The position numbers were made by a program, and so were the translations under genes. A stretch of DNA of 64,000 nt from Halomonas sp. HL-48 (GTDB taxonomy: Bacteria; Pseudomonadota; Gammaproteobacteria; Pseudomonadales; Halomonadaceae). The stretch spans positions 1-64,000 of the forward strand of contig NZ_LJZS01000001.1 of NCBI RefSeq assembly GCF_001314875.1, given 5' to 3'. Position 1 is the first letter of the stretch. Each line of letters begins with the position of its first letter. A model generated the notes under the pieces. That model saw only the letters and a list, made by a program, of their open reading frames with translations. It had not been told where the DNA came from and searched no databases. Below are positions 34,532 to 44,786 of this stretch, piece by piece.

Positions 34532-34563
34532 AAACGGGCAGCCACCTGGCTGCCCGTTTTTTT
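34532..34563 (+). terminator. Rho-independent terminator after the BCCT gene
   Basis: ACGGGCAGCCA-CC-TGGCTGCCCGT followed by a run of seven T residues; a strong 11-bp stem. Confidence 0.95.
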
Positions 34564-34583
34564 ATGCCTGGACGTTGATCAAA

Positions 34584-35309
34584 TCAGCTCCACAGCGCCC
34601 CCAATGGCGTCGTGGGCTCGTAGTGGGTGGCGATCTGCGCCTGGAGCAACTCGGCCGTTGCCAGGGCGTCGACCAGCGCATGGTGACCCTGATAGCTGGG
34701 TAGTCCATAGCGACGCCGGCTGGCATCAAGCCGGATGGACACCGGCGGGCGACCCAGCCAGCGGCGAAACCGTGCCCAAAGTTTCTGACGGTGCAGGCGC
34801 GCCTCAAGCGACATTGTGTCGATCATCGGAAACATAACCCCCTCTCCGCGGCGCGCTTTAATAGCCGCATCCAAAAAAGGACGCTCAATATGGCGGAAGT
34901 GGACGACCACAATCCGCCCTGCCAATGCCGCTAACAAGGGGTCGAGAATGTCTTCGATATCCGGAGCGTGGGCAATCTCAGAGTGGGTGATGTGATGGAA
35001 GGTAATGGAAGCTTCATCCAGAGGGCGCGGCGGCTTCACTACCCAATAGCGCCGCTCAGCCAGCTTAATGCGATCTAGCGAAAACGGCACCAATCCGATA
35101 CTAACAATGGCATGGCGACGCTCATCGAGCCCTGTGGTTTCCATATCCAGGGCGACCATAGGCACGTCGCTAATTGGCGTATCAAGACTGGGCATCGGCG
35201 TGGCAAAGAAGCGCTGAATGGCCGGGTCCTTGGCCAGCGGTTCACGCTTTTGCATGTACGCCGTCCAGTCGGCCTGGCTAATTTTTCGACGCGGGCGAAT
35301 AAGTGTCAT
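34584..35309 (-). CDS. DnaQ-like 3'-5' exonuclease
   Basis: This 241-residue DEDD-family exonuclease has Exo I VALDMETTGLD (Asp and Glu ligands), Exo II around FHHITHSEIAHAPDIEDIL and VVHFRHIERPFLDA, and Exo III HHALVDALATAELL with His and Asp, making it DEDDh type. It starts two bases after the DUF294 gene ends, on the same strand. The DUF294-exonuclease pair recurs in gammaproteobacteria and may act in nucleotide or RNA turnover under stress; its role is not established. It is not the replicative epsilon subunit, which would lie near rnhA. Confidence 0.85.
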   Translation of the reverse strand: MTLIRPRRKISQADWTAYMQKREPLAKDPAIQRFFATPMPSLDTPISDVPMVALDMETTGLDERRHAIVSIGLVPFSLDRIKLAERRYWVVKPPRPLDEASITFHHITHSEIAHAPDIEDILDPLLAALAGRIVVVHFRHIERPFLDAAIKARRGEGVMFPMIDTMSLEARLHRQKLWARFRRWLGRPPVSIRLDASRRRYGLPSYQGHHALVDALATAELLQAQIATHYEPTTPLGALWS

Positions 35310-35310
35310 A

Positions 35311-37221
35311 TCAGCGCCCCGCCCGATTGCTGGGTACCGGATAGCGGAACTTCAGAAATTTTTGCGCATTGCTGAGCACCTGGAAAGCATCCTTGAGCGT
35401 GTGTCGCTCGCTGTCGGCGACGTTCTCCGGCTCGATATTGTTATCGGGCTGACGCTCTTCCTGCAGATCGATCATCTGGTGGCGCAACCGCGACATGCAC
35501 ATGAACTCGAAGGCATAGCTCAGCTTATCGCTCATGCCTGTCGCCAAAAGCTGGGTATTGGCAATCGCGTCCAGTCGCTGAAAGGTGTTCTGCGCCTTGG
35601 AACCGCAGGCCAACGCATGTATTCGGACCAAGTCGACCATCGGTGCCGTGCCGCGCCGTTTTAAGTTAATGGAGTTATTGTGCTTGCCGTCCTTTTCCAT
35701 CACGAAGGTACGGAAAAACCCCAGCGGTGGCGTTCGATTCAGAGCGTTGCGTGCCATAGCCGCCAGGAAAAGCGGCGACTTGGGTGCCTGTTCGGCAATC
35801 AGGTCCTGAAGCGCTTCGACGAACAGGTCTTCGCCGTAGAGACTATCCAGATCAAAGAAGATCGAGCTATGCAGCAGTCTTTCCGGGGTCGGGTTGGCAA
35901 TCCAGTCGGTGAAATAGCTTTTCCACACGCTCAGCGGCTGCCGCCACTGGGTGTTGGTGGCCATGACGTCGCCTTTGCAATAGGTATAGCCGCAGGCATC
36001 CAGGCCATCGCTGACAAAGGTCGCCAACGCCTTGAAGTAGCCGTCGTGCTCCTCGGGAATAAAGTCATCCGAGAGTATTAGCGCGTTGTCCTGGTCGGTA
36101 ACGATACTCTGCTCATTGCGCGCCATCGAGCCGTTGACCATGAAACAGTAGTCCACCGGCGGCGGACCCAGCGACTCCTCAGCGAGCTCGAGCAGACGAC
36201 GGGTAAAGCTGCGCCCGATGGTCGACAGCGCACTGCCCACCATTTGCGAGTTGGCGCCTTCCTGAACCATGCGGACAAAGGCGGCGCTCACGTCCGGAGC
36301 CAAACGCGCCAGTCCCTCGACGTTCGACTGGTGAAAAATGTTGCTCACCAGATAAAGCCCGCTGTGGGTTTCGTAGCGGATAATGTCAGAAAGGTGTACA
36401 ACGCCCATCGGCCGCTGACGGTAAAGCACCGGCAGATGGTGAACGTTGTTGCGCAGCATGGTGAGCATCGCCTCATAGATGGAGGCGTCCGACTGAATGG
36501 TGATAAGCCGCGGCGATACGACGTCTCCCGCCGGGGTTTGCGGCGAGAGGCCTTCCGCCACTATCCGGGTACGAAAATCGCTGTCGGTCAAGATGCCGCA
36601 TACCTGCCAGGTGCGTCCTTCGCTGTCCTGAAAGCTGTAGCGGGGATGAGTGCTACCCTCCTTGAGCACCAATACCGCCGACGCCTGCGACTGACTGACC
36701 TGCTTCGCCGCTTGCTGCACCGTCGTGGACTCTTCCACCATGACCGGATAGCGGGTCACCAGCTTGCGAATCCGGGTGACCATCATATCGTTGGCTTTCT
36801 TTTGCTGCTCGGCGGCGGTTTCCAGGCGCGGTCGTTCCAGTTCGACGAAATCGGCAAAGTGGTCGTCTTCTTCGCAGAGTTTTTGGAAGACATCCAAGGG
36901 AATGAAATAAAGCAGGGTGTCTTCGATGGCCCGGGCAGGAAAACGCACTTTCTGGTTGCGCAGCAGGTTGAAGTGGCCAAAGATATCGCCCTCACCCAAC
37001 CGGTTGTAGAGTTCTCCCTGACGCCGGTACACCTCGACCGCACCGCTGCGGATATAGCACAGGTCGGTCATGGTTTCGTTGAGCGTGAGGATTTCCGTAC
37101 CGGTTTTGAAGTAGCTGACTTCGACCCGACTGGCGATTTCGTCCAGCAATTCGTCTGACAGCCCATCAAAGGGCGGAAACTGCCCCATGTGCTGGCGTAT
37201 TTCTAATAGTTCGACGTCCAT
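35311..37221 (-). CDS. cNMP-binding, CBS-pair, DUF294 nucleotidyltransferase-like protein
   Basis: The 636-residue cytoplasmic protein has a cyclic-nucleotide-binding-like domain (about 15-130), two CBS domains (about 155-285), a DUF294 putative nucleotidyltransferase domain (about 335-450, NGSMARNEQSIVTDQDNALI carrying the G-S and D-x-D type motif) and a DUF294_C domain (about 480-625). It resembles the GlnD-like N-terminal domain fused to ligand sensors. The likely role is adenylyl- or uridylyl-transfer to an unknown target, controlled by small molecules. It is co-transcribed with the DnaQ-like exonuclease. Confidence 0.88.
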   Translation of the reverse strand: MDVELLEIRQHMGQFPPFDGLSDELLDEIASRVEVSYFKTGTEILTLNETMTDLCYIRSGAVEVYRRQGELYNRLGEGDIFGHFNLLRNQKVRFPARAIEDTLLYFIPLDVFQKLCEEDDHFADFVELERPRLETAAEQQKKANDMMVTRIRKLVTRYPVMVEESTTVQQAAKQVSQSQASAVLVLKEGSTHPRYSFQDSEGRTWQVCGILTDSDFRTRIVAEGLSPQTPAGDVVSPRLITIQSDASIYEAMLTMLRNNVHHLPVLYRQRPMGVVHLSDIIRYETHSGLYLVSNIFHQSNVEGLARLAPDVSAAFVRMVQEGANSQMVGSALSTIGRSFTRRLLELAEESLGPPPVDYCFMVNGSMARNEQSIVTDQDNALILSDDFIPEEHDGYFKALATFVSDGLDACGYTYCKGDVMATNTQWRQPLSVWKSYFTDWIANPTPERLLHSSIFFDLDSLYGEDLFVEALQDLIAEQAPKSPLFLAAMARNALNRTPPLGFFRTFVMEKDGKHNNSINLKRRGTAPMVDLVRIHALACGSKAQNTFQRLDAIANTQLLATGMSDKLSYAFEFMCMSRLRHQMIDLQEERQPDNNIEPENVADSERHTLKDAFQVLSNAQKFLKFRYPVPSNRAGR

Positions 37222-37340
37222 GCGTTCTCCTCAGGCCTTGATGGCCACCCATCGCCGCTTGGGCCCGCGACCCTATCGGCACAGGCATCATCATGGAAGT
37301 GTGGCGCGAAGCGCGAAAGGCGTAAACCCCATGCATGCAA

Positions 37341-37366
37341 AAGCCCGGCGCTTTCGCGCCGGGCTT
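37341..37366 (-). terminator. Rho-independent terminator for the DUF4168 gene
   Basis: AAGCCCGGCGC-TTTC-GCGCCGGGCTT is a perfect 11-bp stem. On the minus strand it is followed by a short T-rich run, 64 bases past the DUF4168 stop. Confidence 0.75.
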
Positions 37367-37430
37367 CGGGTATCGTCTTATGAGTCAACGATCATGCTGC
37401 ATCATATATCGTGCAACATTGTATGACTGC

Positions 37431-37823
37431 TTAAGATTCAGCCATTTCCTGAACACGCTCCATCATTTCAGGATCTTGCTGAATGGTTTGGCCAATCTCG
37501 TTGAAGGTATCAACATCCAGGCCGCTATCTTCAACTACTTCGATCATGCGGTCATTGGCTTCAGTGCGAACTTCCTCTTGGGCAGATTCGTCGTCAGCTT
37601 CTTGCAGACGCTCGGTATACTCTTGCGAGATAGTCGCGATTTCCTGTGAAGCTTCAGCGAATTGCTCAAGTTCTTCATCAGAGAAGTCTTGAGCTGGCGC
37701 CGATTCTTGCTGCGTAGACATAGAATCCTCAGTGGATTCTTGATCTTGCTGGGCGTGTGCAGTGGCCGTCATCAGGCCAGTAGCGAGCAGTGCGGCAGAG
37801 AACAGAGCAGTCATACGTTGCAT
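37431..37823 (-). CDS. DUF4168 secreted protein
   Basis: The protein has about 130 residues with a signal peptide (MTALFSAALLATGLMTATAHA) and a C-terminal DUF4168 helical domain (FSDEELEQFAEASQEIATI and the DSGLDVDTFNEIGQTIQQDP segment). The linker between them is acidic and Gln/Ser-rich. Function is unknown; the family is common in gammaproteobacteria and cyanobacteria. The ATG at 37823 is favoured because GAGG lies nine bases upstream; another ATG is at 37838. It is a single-gene unit. Confidence 0.8.
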   Translation of the reverse strand: MQRMTALFSAALLATGLMTATAHAQQDQESTEDSMSTQQESAPAQDFSDEELEQFAEASQEIATISQEYTERLQEADDESAQEEVRTEANDRMIEVVEDSGLDVDTFNEIGQTIQQDPEMMERVQEMAES

Positions 37824-37957
37824 AGAAAGAAACCTCATTAACGCGTTATGAATGTGCTTACTGAGACGCAGCCATTTCCATGAGGTTCAACTTTTTGTGT
37901 AAAGTTATGTAACAAAAAGAACATTATGCAAAATCATCACCCACATTTGAGAGCTAT

Positions 37958-38896
37958 ATGCGCATGGTTTCATCATTGGTAAGCAAACGAGACGCGGCGG
38001 CATGGGGGTTACTCGCCATGCCCGTGGTCTTTGTACTGCTGTGGAGCACGGGGTTTATTGGTGCCAAGTTCGGCCTGCCCTACGCCGAACCCTTCACGTT
38101 TTTATTCATTCGGTTTGTGCTCACCGTGACGCTGTTAACGCCGCTGGTGTGGATGCTGAAAATAGCCTGGCCTTCATCACCTATGTTATGGACGCACATC
38201 GCTATTTCGGGTCTGCTAGTACATGGCACCTACCTCGGGGGCGTTTTCTACGGAATTTCCTTGGGTATGCCGGCGGGGCTCGCCGCTCTGCTGGTTGGCC
38301 TGCAACCGCTGCTCACCGCGGCCTGCGCGGGCCCGCTCCTGGGTGAACGCCTGGCCATGCAGCAGTGGTTGGGGCTGGTACTGGGCCTGGTCGGCATCAG
38401 CGCGGTGCTCGGCAGCCAACTGGAGCTGGGGCAATCGCTATTCAGCGGCTTTGGTATCGGTGCTCTGTTGAGCGTGATGGCCGCTCTGCTGGGTATTTCG
38501 CTGGGCACGCTGTATCAAAAACGCTTTTGTACACAGATGCCGCTACTGTCTGGCGCCGTTATTCAATACCTGGCCGCGGGCGGGGTCCTGGGCATCGGCG
38601 CTTTGCTATTTGAAACCCGCGAAGTGACCTGGACGCTCACTTTCGTCTTGACGCTCAGTTGGTTAGTGCTGATTCTGTCCATAGCCGCCATCTTGCTATT
38701 GATGGCGCTGATCAAGCGGGGCGAAGCGTCGCGGGTGGCGAGCCTGTTTTATCTGGTGCCCCCCGTCACGGCACTTCAGGCGTGGTGGCTATTCGACGAG
38801 CGGCTCTCCTGGATAGGGCTAGGCGGGATGTTCGTGGCCATCGCCGGTGTCGTGCTGACGGTGCGTAAACCCGCCGTAAAAGCATCAACAACATAA
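37958..38896 (+). CDS. DMT-superfamily (EamA) transporter
   Basis: The 312-residue inner-membrane protein has ten hydrophobic helices arranged as two EamA repeats; the second carries LFYLVPPVTALQAWWLFDERL, and the first a matching LLVGLQPLLTAACAGPLLGERL. These proteins export amino acids or other metabolites. No neighbour hints at the substrate. It is followed after 24 bases by an EAL-domain gene on the same strand. Confidence 0.88.
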   Translation: MRMVSSLVSKRDAAAWGLLAMPVVFVLLWSTGFIGAKFGLPYAEPFTFLFIRFVLTVTLLTPLVWMLKIAWPSSPMLWTHIAISGLLVHGTYLGGVFYGISLGMPAGLAALLVGLQPLLTAACAGPLLGERLAMQQWLGLVLGLVGISAVLGSQLELGQSLFSGFGIGALLSVMAALLGISLGTLYQKRFCTQMPLLSGAVIQYLAAGGVLGIGALLFETREVTWTLTFVLTLSWLVLILSIAAILLLMALIKRGEASRVASLFYLVPPVTALQAWWLFDERLSWIGLGGMFVAIAGVVLTVRKPAVKASTT

Positions 38897-38920
38897 CGAT
38901 ATGGAACACCCAGGGCTTGT

Positions 38921-39694
38921 ATGAAGACCTCTCAACATCATCACTGCGCACGTGTAAACGGCCGTTGTAACCGTTGCGATACCCCGGTCCCCTTTGCCTT
39001 CACCATGGCCTTCCAGCCCATTGTCGATGTCGCTGCTCGGCGGGTGGTCTATTACGAAGCGCTGGTTCGTGGCCCGGAGGGAGAGTCGGCGGGCACGATA
39101 CTCGGCCAGGTCACCGACGAGCTGCTGTACCGATTTGATCAGGCGTGCCGGATAAAGGCCATCGAACTGGCCAGCGCCCTCGATATGCAGGCGCGTCTGT
39201 CGATCAACTTCTTGCCTAATGCCGTTTACGAACCCGAAGCATGCATTCAGTCAACGCTGGAAACGTCTCAGCGGGTTGGCTGGCCCATCGAGCGGCTCAA
39301 CTTCGAGATTACCGAAACCGAGCGGGTCCAGGACCGTAAGCATATGCGTAATATCATCGAAAGTTACCGTGCGATGGGGTTCACCACGTCACTCGACGAC
39401 TTTGGTAATGGCTACGCCAACCTGGATCTGCTGACCGACCTGCGCCCCGACACTCTGAAGATAGACCGCGAAATTGTCATGGACTGCGACAGCAATTCGC
39501 GTCGCCGAGCCATCCTGCGCAGCCTCGTGGCACTCGCCAGCACCCTGGGAACCCAGCTGGTGGCGGAAGGCGTTGAAACCCGGGAAGAGTCGCGCTGCCT
39601 GCTGGACATCGGCATCCCCGTACAGCAGGGCTTCTACTTTGCCCGCCCGCAGCTTGAAGCCCTTCCGCTGATCGACGACGCGCTGTACGACTGA
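38921..39694 (+). CDS. Stand-alone EAL-domain c-di-GMP phosphodiesterase
   Basis: The 257-residue protein has all residues for c-di-GMP hydrolysis: Glu46 in YYEALVRG, Asn96 in INFLPN, Glu129 in NFEITETE, Asp159-Asp160 in LDDFGNGYA, Lys180 in LKIDR and Glu216 in VAEGVET. No GGDEF or membrane domain is present. The first 20 residues contain HHHC and CNRC (Cys9, Cys16, Cys19), a compact His/Cys cluster that could bind a metal. The AGGG eight to nine bases before the ATG supports the start. It should lower c-di-GMP and favour motility over biofilm. Confidence 0.9.
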   Translation: MKTSQHHHCARVNGRCNRCDTPVPFAFTMAFQPIVDVAARRVVYYEALVRGPEGESAGTILGQVTDELLYRFDQACRIKAIELASALDMQARLSINFLPNAVYEPEACIQSTLETSQRVGWPIERLNFEITETERVQDRKHMRNIIESYRAMGFTTSLDDFGNGYANLDLLTDLRPDTLKIDREIVMDCDSNSRRRAILRSLVALASTLGTQLVAEGVETREESRCLLDIGIPVQQGFYFARPQLEALPLIDDALYD

Positions 39695-39737
39695 CACGGC
39701 AGGCGGTGTTGGTGCCGCCTGCATGGGTCACCCGGTA

Positions 39738-40466
39738 TCAGCGATCGCCAGCAATCTGCTGAAGGTAATCGGCGCCGCCCAGATTGCGCATCTGCTGGCG
39801 TATCCACACGCTACGTTGCTCTACCTCCGGACCCGGCAGTGAGGCACTGCGGGTCAGCGGACTGGGCAGAATTGCCGCCAGCAGACTGGCCTGGCGCTCA
39901 TTCAATGCCCCTGCCGACACCCCAAAGTAGTGCTGGGCAGCGGCTTCAAGCCCGAACACCCCGGTGTCCCACTCGGCCACGTTGAGATAGACCTCCAAAA
40001 TACGCTGTTTGCCCCATATCAGCTCGATAAGCAAGGTAAACCACGCTTCCAGTCCCTTGCGTACCCAGCTTCTTCCCGTCCACAAAAAGACGTTCTTGGC
40101 GGTTTGCTGACTGAGGGTGCTCGCCCCGCGCAGACGCCCTCCGTCGCGGCTGGCCTGCAGGGCGCGCCGGAGCTCGACGACGTCGAAGCCATGATGATCG
40201 GGAAACCGCTGGTCTTCAGCCGCCATGACAGCCACTTTCGCTGAGTCAGCGAGTTGCGACCAGCTACGCCATTCCCGCTGCAGCTGTATCGGTTCGCTGT
40301 GCACCCAGCTCTGAACCTTGCGCTCGACCATGACCATGGAGCCCGGTGGCGGCACCACGCGGAACAGCATCACCAGGCTCAGCGAAACCACCACGAACAG
40401 AAACACGCCACGCCAGACCCACCACCAAAGCAGGCTTGCCGAGCGACGCAGCGTGCGTTTCAACAT
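39738..40466 (-). CDS. mtgA: Monofunctional biosynthetic peptidoglycan transglycosylase
   Basis: The 242-residue glycosyltransferase family 51 enzyme has one N-terminal membrane helix (about 12-36) and the catalytic motifs AAEDQRFPDHHGFD (catalytic Glu), GGRLRGASTLSQQTAKNVFL and LEVYLNVAEWDTGVFG. There is no transpeptidase domain, which separates it from class A PBPs. It polymerises lipid II into glycan strands at the inner membrane. It follows the fghA gene by 10 bases on the same strand but is functionally unrelated. Confidence 0.95.
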   Translation of the reverse strand: MLKRTLRRSASLLWWWVWRGVFLFVVVSLSLVMLFRVVPPPGSMVMVERKVQSWVHSEPIQLQREWRSWSQLADSAKVAVMAAEDQRFPDHHGFDVVELRRALQASRDGGRLRGASTLSQQTAKNVFLWTGRSWVRKGLEAWFTLLIELIWGKQRILEVYLNVAEWDTGVFGLEAAAQHYFGVSAGALNERQASLLAAILPSPLTRSASLPGPEVEQRSVWIRQQMRNLGGADYLQQIAGDR

Positions 40467-40476
40467 GGAAGTCCCC

Positions 40477-41331
40477 TTAACGCTTCAACAAATGGTCCGC
40501 ATGGTAACGCAGGTGGTCATCAATGAAGGAGGCAATAAAGAAGTAGCTATGGTCATACCCCGGTTGCCGACGCAGCGTCAGCGGGTGATCGTGGGTTTCG
40601 CACACTGCTTCCAACTGTTCGGGCTTGAGCTGCTCTTCCAGGAACTGGTCGGCTTCCCCCTGGTCGATAAACAGCCGCTGACGCGAGGCGCCGTTGGCCA
40701 CCAGCTCGCAGGCATCGTATTGACGCCAGTGCGCCGGGTCATCCCCCAGGTAGCTGGAAAACGCCTTTTGCCCCCACGGGCAGTTCATGGGATTCACCAC
40801 CGGCGAAAACGCCGACACGGAACGGAAGCGTCCGGGGTGGCGCAGCGCCAGAATCAACGCCCCGTGGCCCCCCATCGAATGGCCACTGATAGATTCGCGA
40901 CCGTTGACCGGGAAATGCTGGCGAACCACCGACGGCAGCTCCTCGATCACGTAATCGTACATGCGGTAGTGCGACTTCCATGGCGCCTGGGTGGCGTTGA
41001 CGTAAAAGCCGGCCCCTGACCCCAGGTCATAGCCGTCATCCTCGCCGGGCACCTCGGTGCCACGCGGGCTGGTGTCCGGGCATACGATGGCAATGCCCAG
41101 CTCGGCTGCCAGACGGTGGGCGCCGGCTTTCTGCATGAAATTTTCGTCCGTGCAGGTCAGCCCCGACAGCCACCACAATAGCGGCACGCGTTCCTCTTCA
41201 GCCTGGGGCGGCAGATAAACGGCAAATACCATGTCGCAGTCCAGCGCACGCGAGTAGTGCCGGTAGCGCTTATGCCAGCCGCCGAAGCTGCGGTTGGCCG
41301 AGACGAGCTCGAGGGTTTCACTCATGCTCAT
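40477..41331 (-). CDS. fghA: S-formylglutathione hydrolase
   Basis: The 284-residue esterase-D family enzyme has nucleophile Ser in GHSMGGHGA, with later Asp and His (GYDHSYFFIASFIDDHL) completing the triad, and the SGLTCTDENFMQKAGA segment typical of FghA. It converts S-formylglutathione to glutathione and formate, the second step of formaldehyde detoxification. The ATG at 41331 is used because AAGGAG lies eight bases before it. It is downstream of the alcohol dehydrogenase that makes its substrate. Confidence 0.95.
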   Translation of the reverse strand: MSMSETLELVSANRSFGGWHKRYRHYSRALDCDMVFAVYLPPQAEEERVPLLWWLSGLTCTDENFMQKAGAHRLAAELGIAIVCPDTSPRGTEVPGEDDGYDLGSGAGFYVNATQAPWKSHYRMYDYVIEELPSVVRQHFPVNGRESISGHSMGGHGALILALRHPGRFRSVSAFSPVVNPMNCPWGQKAFSSYLGDDPAHWRQYDACELVANGASRQRLFIDQGEADQFLEEQLKPEQLEAVCETHDHPLTLRRQPGYDHSYFFIASFIDDHLRYHADHLLKR

Positions 41332-41403
41332 GGGCAAGCTCCTTTAAAGCAGCAAGCGCGGCGGGTAACCCCGCCGCGCCTTTGGTATACATCACTATCA
41401 TAC

Positions 41404-42525
<1,122 letters not shown>

Positions 42526-42568
42526 TTACTACCTGTCGGCTCCGCGCCTTTCAGCGCGGGCGTATGAT

Positions 42569-43549
42569 TTACTCTTCGTCGGACGTGACCGGTTGATACT
42601 CAATGGGAAGCCACTGATAACCGTCGCCGTCCTCGATAATATGCCCGATCCCCGGGAACGGCATATGTGCGCCAGCGACCCAGTGCTTGTCGTTGACCGC
42701 CGCTTCGAGCAGGGCTTCGCGGGTTTCAATGGCCTGGGCAGGATCGGAATCAAACTCGATGGCCACCGTGGGATCGTCAAACTGGACGCCGTAACTATGC
42801 ACCACGTCGCCCCACACCAGCATGGCGTCGTCGTCACCGTGCAGCATGAAGCTGGTATGCCCCGGCGTATGGCCGTGGGTGTCCTGGGCCACAATGCCCA
42901 TCAGCATCTCATCACCTGGCTCAAAGGGGGTGAAGCGCTCGTCTTCCTGATAGGGCGCAACGGCGTCCCGGGCCATCTCGAAAAACGCCTGCTGGCCTTC
43001 TTCAGCCTCTTCCGCACGCGATTCGCTCAGCCAGAAATCAGCGTCCTGCTGGCTTGCGCGCAGTTCGGCATTGGGATACACCGCCTCACCGTCGCGGGTC
43101 AACCCGCACACATGGTCCGGGTGGAGGTGAGTCATCAGAATGGTATCCACGTCTTCGGGCTGATAGCCGGAAGCGCGCAGATTATCTTCTACATTCCCAA
43201 GCGTGGGGCCGAAGCAGGCGGCCGAACCGGCATCCACCAGGACGAGGTTGTCACCAGTATTGATCAAAAAGGCGTTAACGGCGGTTTGTACGCCGTCTTC
43301 GGTGTCGATGAACAGCGCATCGAGGTGCTCACGAATGTCGTCCTGCCCCATGCCCTTGAGCAGTTGGGTGTCAATCGCCGTATGGCCGTCGTATAGGGCC
43401 GTGACTTCGTGGTCGTCGACCATCATACGAAACCATCCCGACACCTGCTCGGGCCGTTGATCGGGGGCCGCTACGGCGTTGAGCGATACCCCCATGGTCA
43501 GCAGCAGCGCTGCCTTGCCTGCGTTTGGCACCCATAAATGCTGAGACAC
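42569..43549 (-). CDS. Exported metallo-beta-lactamase-fold hydrolase
   Basis: The 326-residue protein has a signal peptide (AALLLTMGVSLNAVAA) and MBL motifs: THLHPDHVCG for two zinc ions, TPGHTSFML and the GD motif in VWGDVVHS. The GTG start at 43549 has AGAGGTGA in front of it. It resembles periplasmic quorum-quenching-like and glyoxalase-II-like hydrolases. Its position at the head of the formaldehyde operon suggests a thioester or ester substrate, but periplasmic location argues against acting on cytoplasmic glutathione adducts. The reaction is unassigned. Confidence 0.85.
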   Translation of the reverse strand: MSQHLWVPNAGKAALLLTMGVSLNAVAAPDQRPEQVSGWFRMMVDDHEVTALYDGHTAIDTQLLKGMGQDDIREHLDALFIDTEDGVQTAVNAFLINTGDNLVLVDAGSAACFGPTLGNVEDNLRASGYQPEDVDTILMTHLHPDHVCGLTRDGEAVYPNAELRASQQDADFWLSESRAEEAEEGQQAFFEMARDAVAPYQEDERFTPFEPGDEMLMGIVAQDTHGHTPGHTSFMLHGDDDAMLVWGDVVHSYGVQFDDPTVAIEFDSDPAQAIETREALLEAAVNDKHWVAGAHMPFPGIGHIIEDGDGYQWLPIEYQPVTSDEE

Positions 43550-43748
43550 ACATCACCTCTTGGATTGAATAAGACGGACTCGCCCGTTGGATCGAGGTTG
43601 TCCACGACACCTAACCACTCGCTCTACAAAGCCAGTACACAACGTTCAACTCATCACAGTGTAGGTCAGGTAGGCGACAGGGATAAAGCGGGATACACTC
43701 ACAAGATTATTGCTACTGAACAACAATCGATTCAATCAGGATGGTGAC

Positions 43749-44645
43749 ATGCAGCGCTGGGACCGTATCGAAGCCTTCATTGAAGTTGTGCGCCTTGAGA
43801 GCTTCTCGGCGGCGGCGCGCCACCTCAAGGTTTCGACCTCGCACATTAGCCGACTGGTCAGCCAGCTGGAAAATCAGTTGGGTGTTCAACTGCTATACCG
43901 CACCACCCGGCAAATCCGCCTGACCGATGCCGGGGCGCTTTACGTGGACCACTGCCGACACCTGTTTGACGGCCTGCGCGATGCCGAACAGGCGCTCAGT
44001 GAGCAGCAGGCCAAACCCCACGGGGTCTTGAAGCTCACCTCGGCCACCACCTTCGGAGAGCGCTACATCGCCCCGCTGGTCAACGATTTTCAATGCCTGC
44101 ACCCGCAGCTCGAGGTGCACATGCATTTCACCAACCGTCCGGTCGAGCTGATTGACGAGGGCTTTGATATTGCCATTCGCATGGGCGTTCTCAGAGATTC
44201 AAGCCTGATCGCGCGACGGCTGTGCGATCGCCGCGAATACATTGTCGGCTCTCAGGCCTACTTTCGTCAGGCGACGCGCCCGCACACTCTGAGCGAGCTG
44301 AGCCAGCATCGCTGTCTGGTGGGATCACGACCCAACTGGCTGTTTGAAGTGAACGGGCAACGGCGCGAAGTGAAAATCGCCGGGTGCTGGCAGGCCAACT
44401 CCGGGCCTGCGCTGCTTGACGCAACGCTCAAGGGCCTGGGGATCGCCCAGCTGCCCGACTATTATGTGGCGCCCTATCTTGCCAGCGGCGAACTAGTGGC
44501 CGTGCTGGAGCCCTTCCAGCACCACGATACCGGCGTCTGGGCCGTTTACCCGCGCCACCGCCACTTATCGCCCAAGATACGCCAGCTGGTGGATCATCTT
44601 GTCGCGCATATTGGCCAGGTGCTGCCCGATACCCAATGGCGTTAG
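43749..44645 (+). CDS. LysR-family transcriptional regulator
   Basis: The 298-residue LysR protein begins with the motif-rich helix-turn-helix region (FSAAARHLKVSTSHISRLV) and has a periplasmic-binding-like effector domain. The start at 43749 is the usual LysR opening (MQRWDRIEAFIEV); the frame upstream to 43710 is not conserved. It is divergent from the MBL-frmA-fghA operon, which it may control. The effector is unknown. Confidence 0.87.
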   Translation: MQRWDRIEAFIEVVRLESFSAAARHLKVSTSHISRLVSQLENQLGVQLLYRTTRQIRLTDAGALYVDHCRHLFDGLRDAEQALSEQQAKPHGVLKLTSATTFGERYIAPLVNDFQCLHPQLEVHMHFTNRPVELIDEGFDIAIRMGVLRDSSLIARRLCDRREYIVGSQAYFRQATRPHTLSELSQHRCLVGSRPNWLFEVNGQRREVKIAGCWQANSGPALLDATLKGLGIAQLPDYYVAPYLASGELVAVLEPFQHHDTGVWAVYPRHRHLSPKIRQLVDHLVAHIGQVLPDTQWR

Positions 44646-44786
44646 CTGGCCATGGGCGTCGCCTCGCTGGCTCCCTCTAAACAATCGTGGCGTGCTAACA
44701 CAAAACAGTGGCGATATAATGAACCTAGTTTACTAACCGTTTGCTTACGCCCGCCTTACTGACACAAGACGAGATAAGGATGTTGT

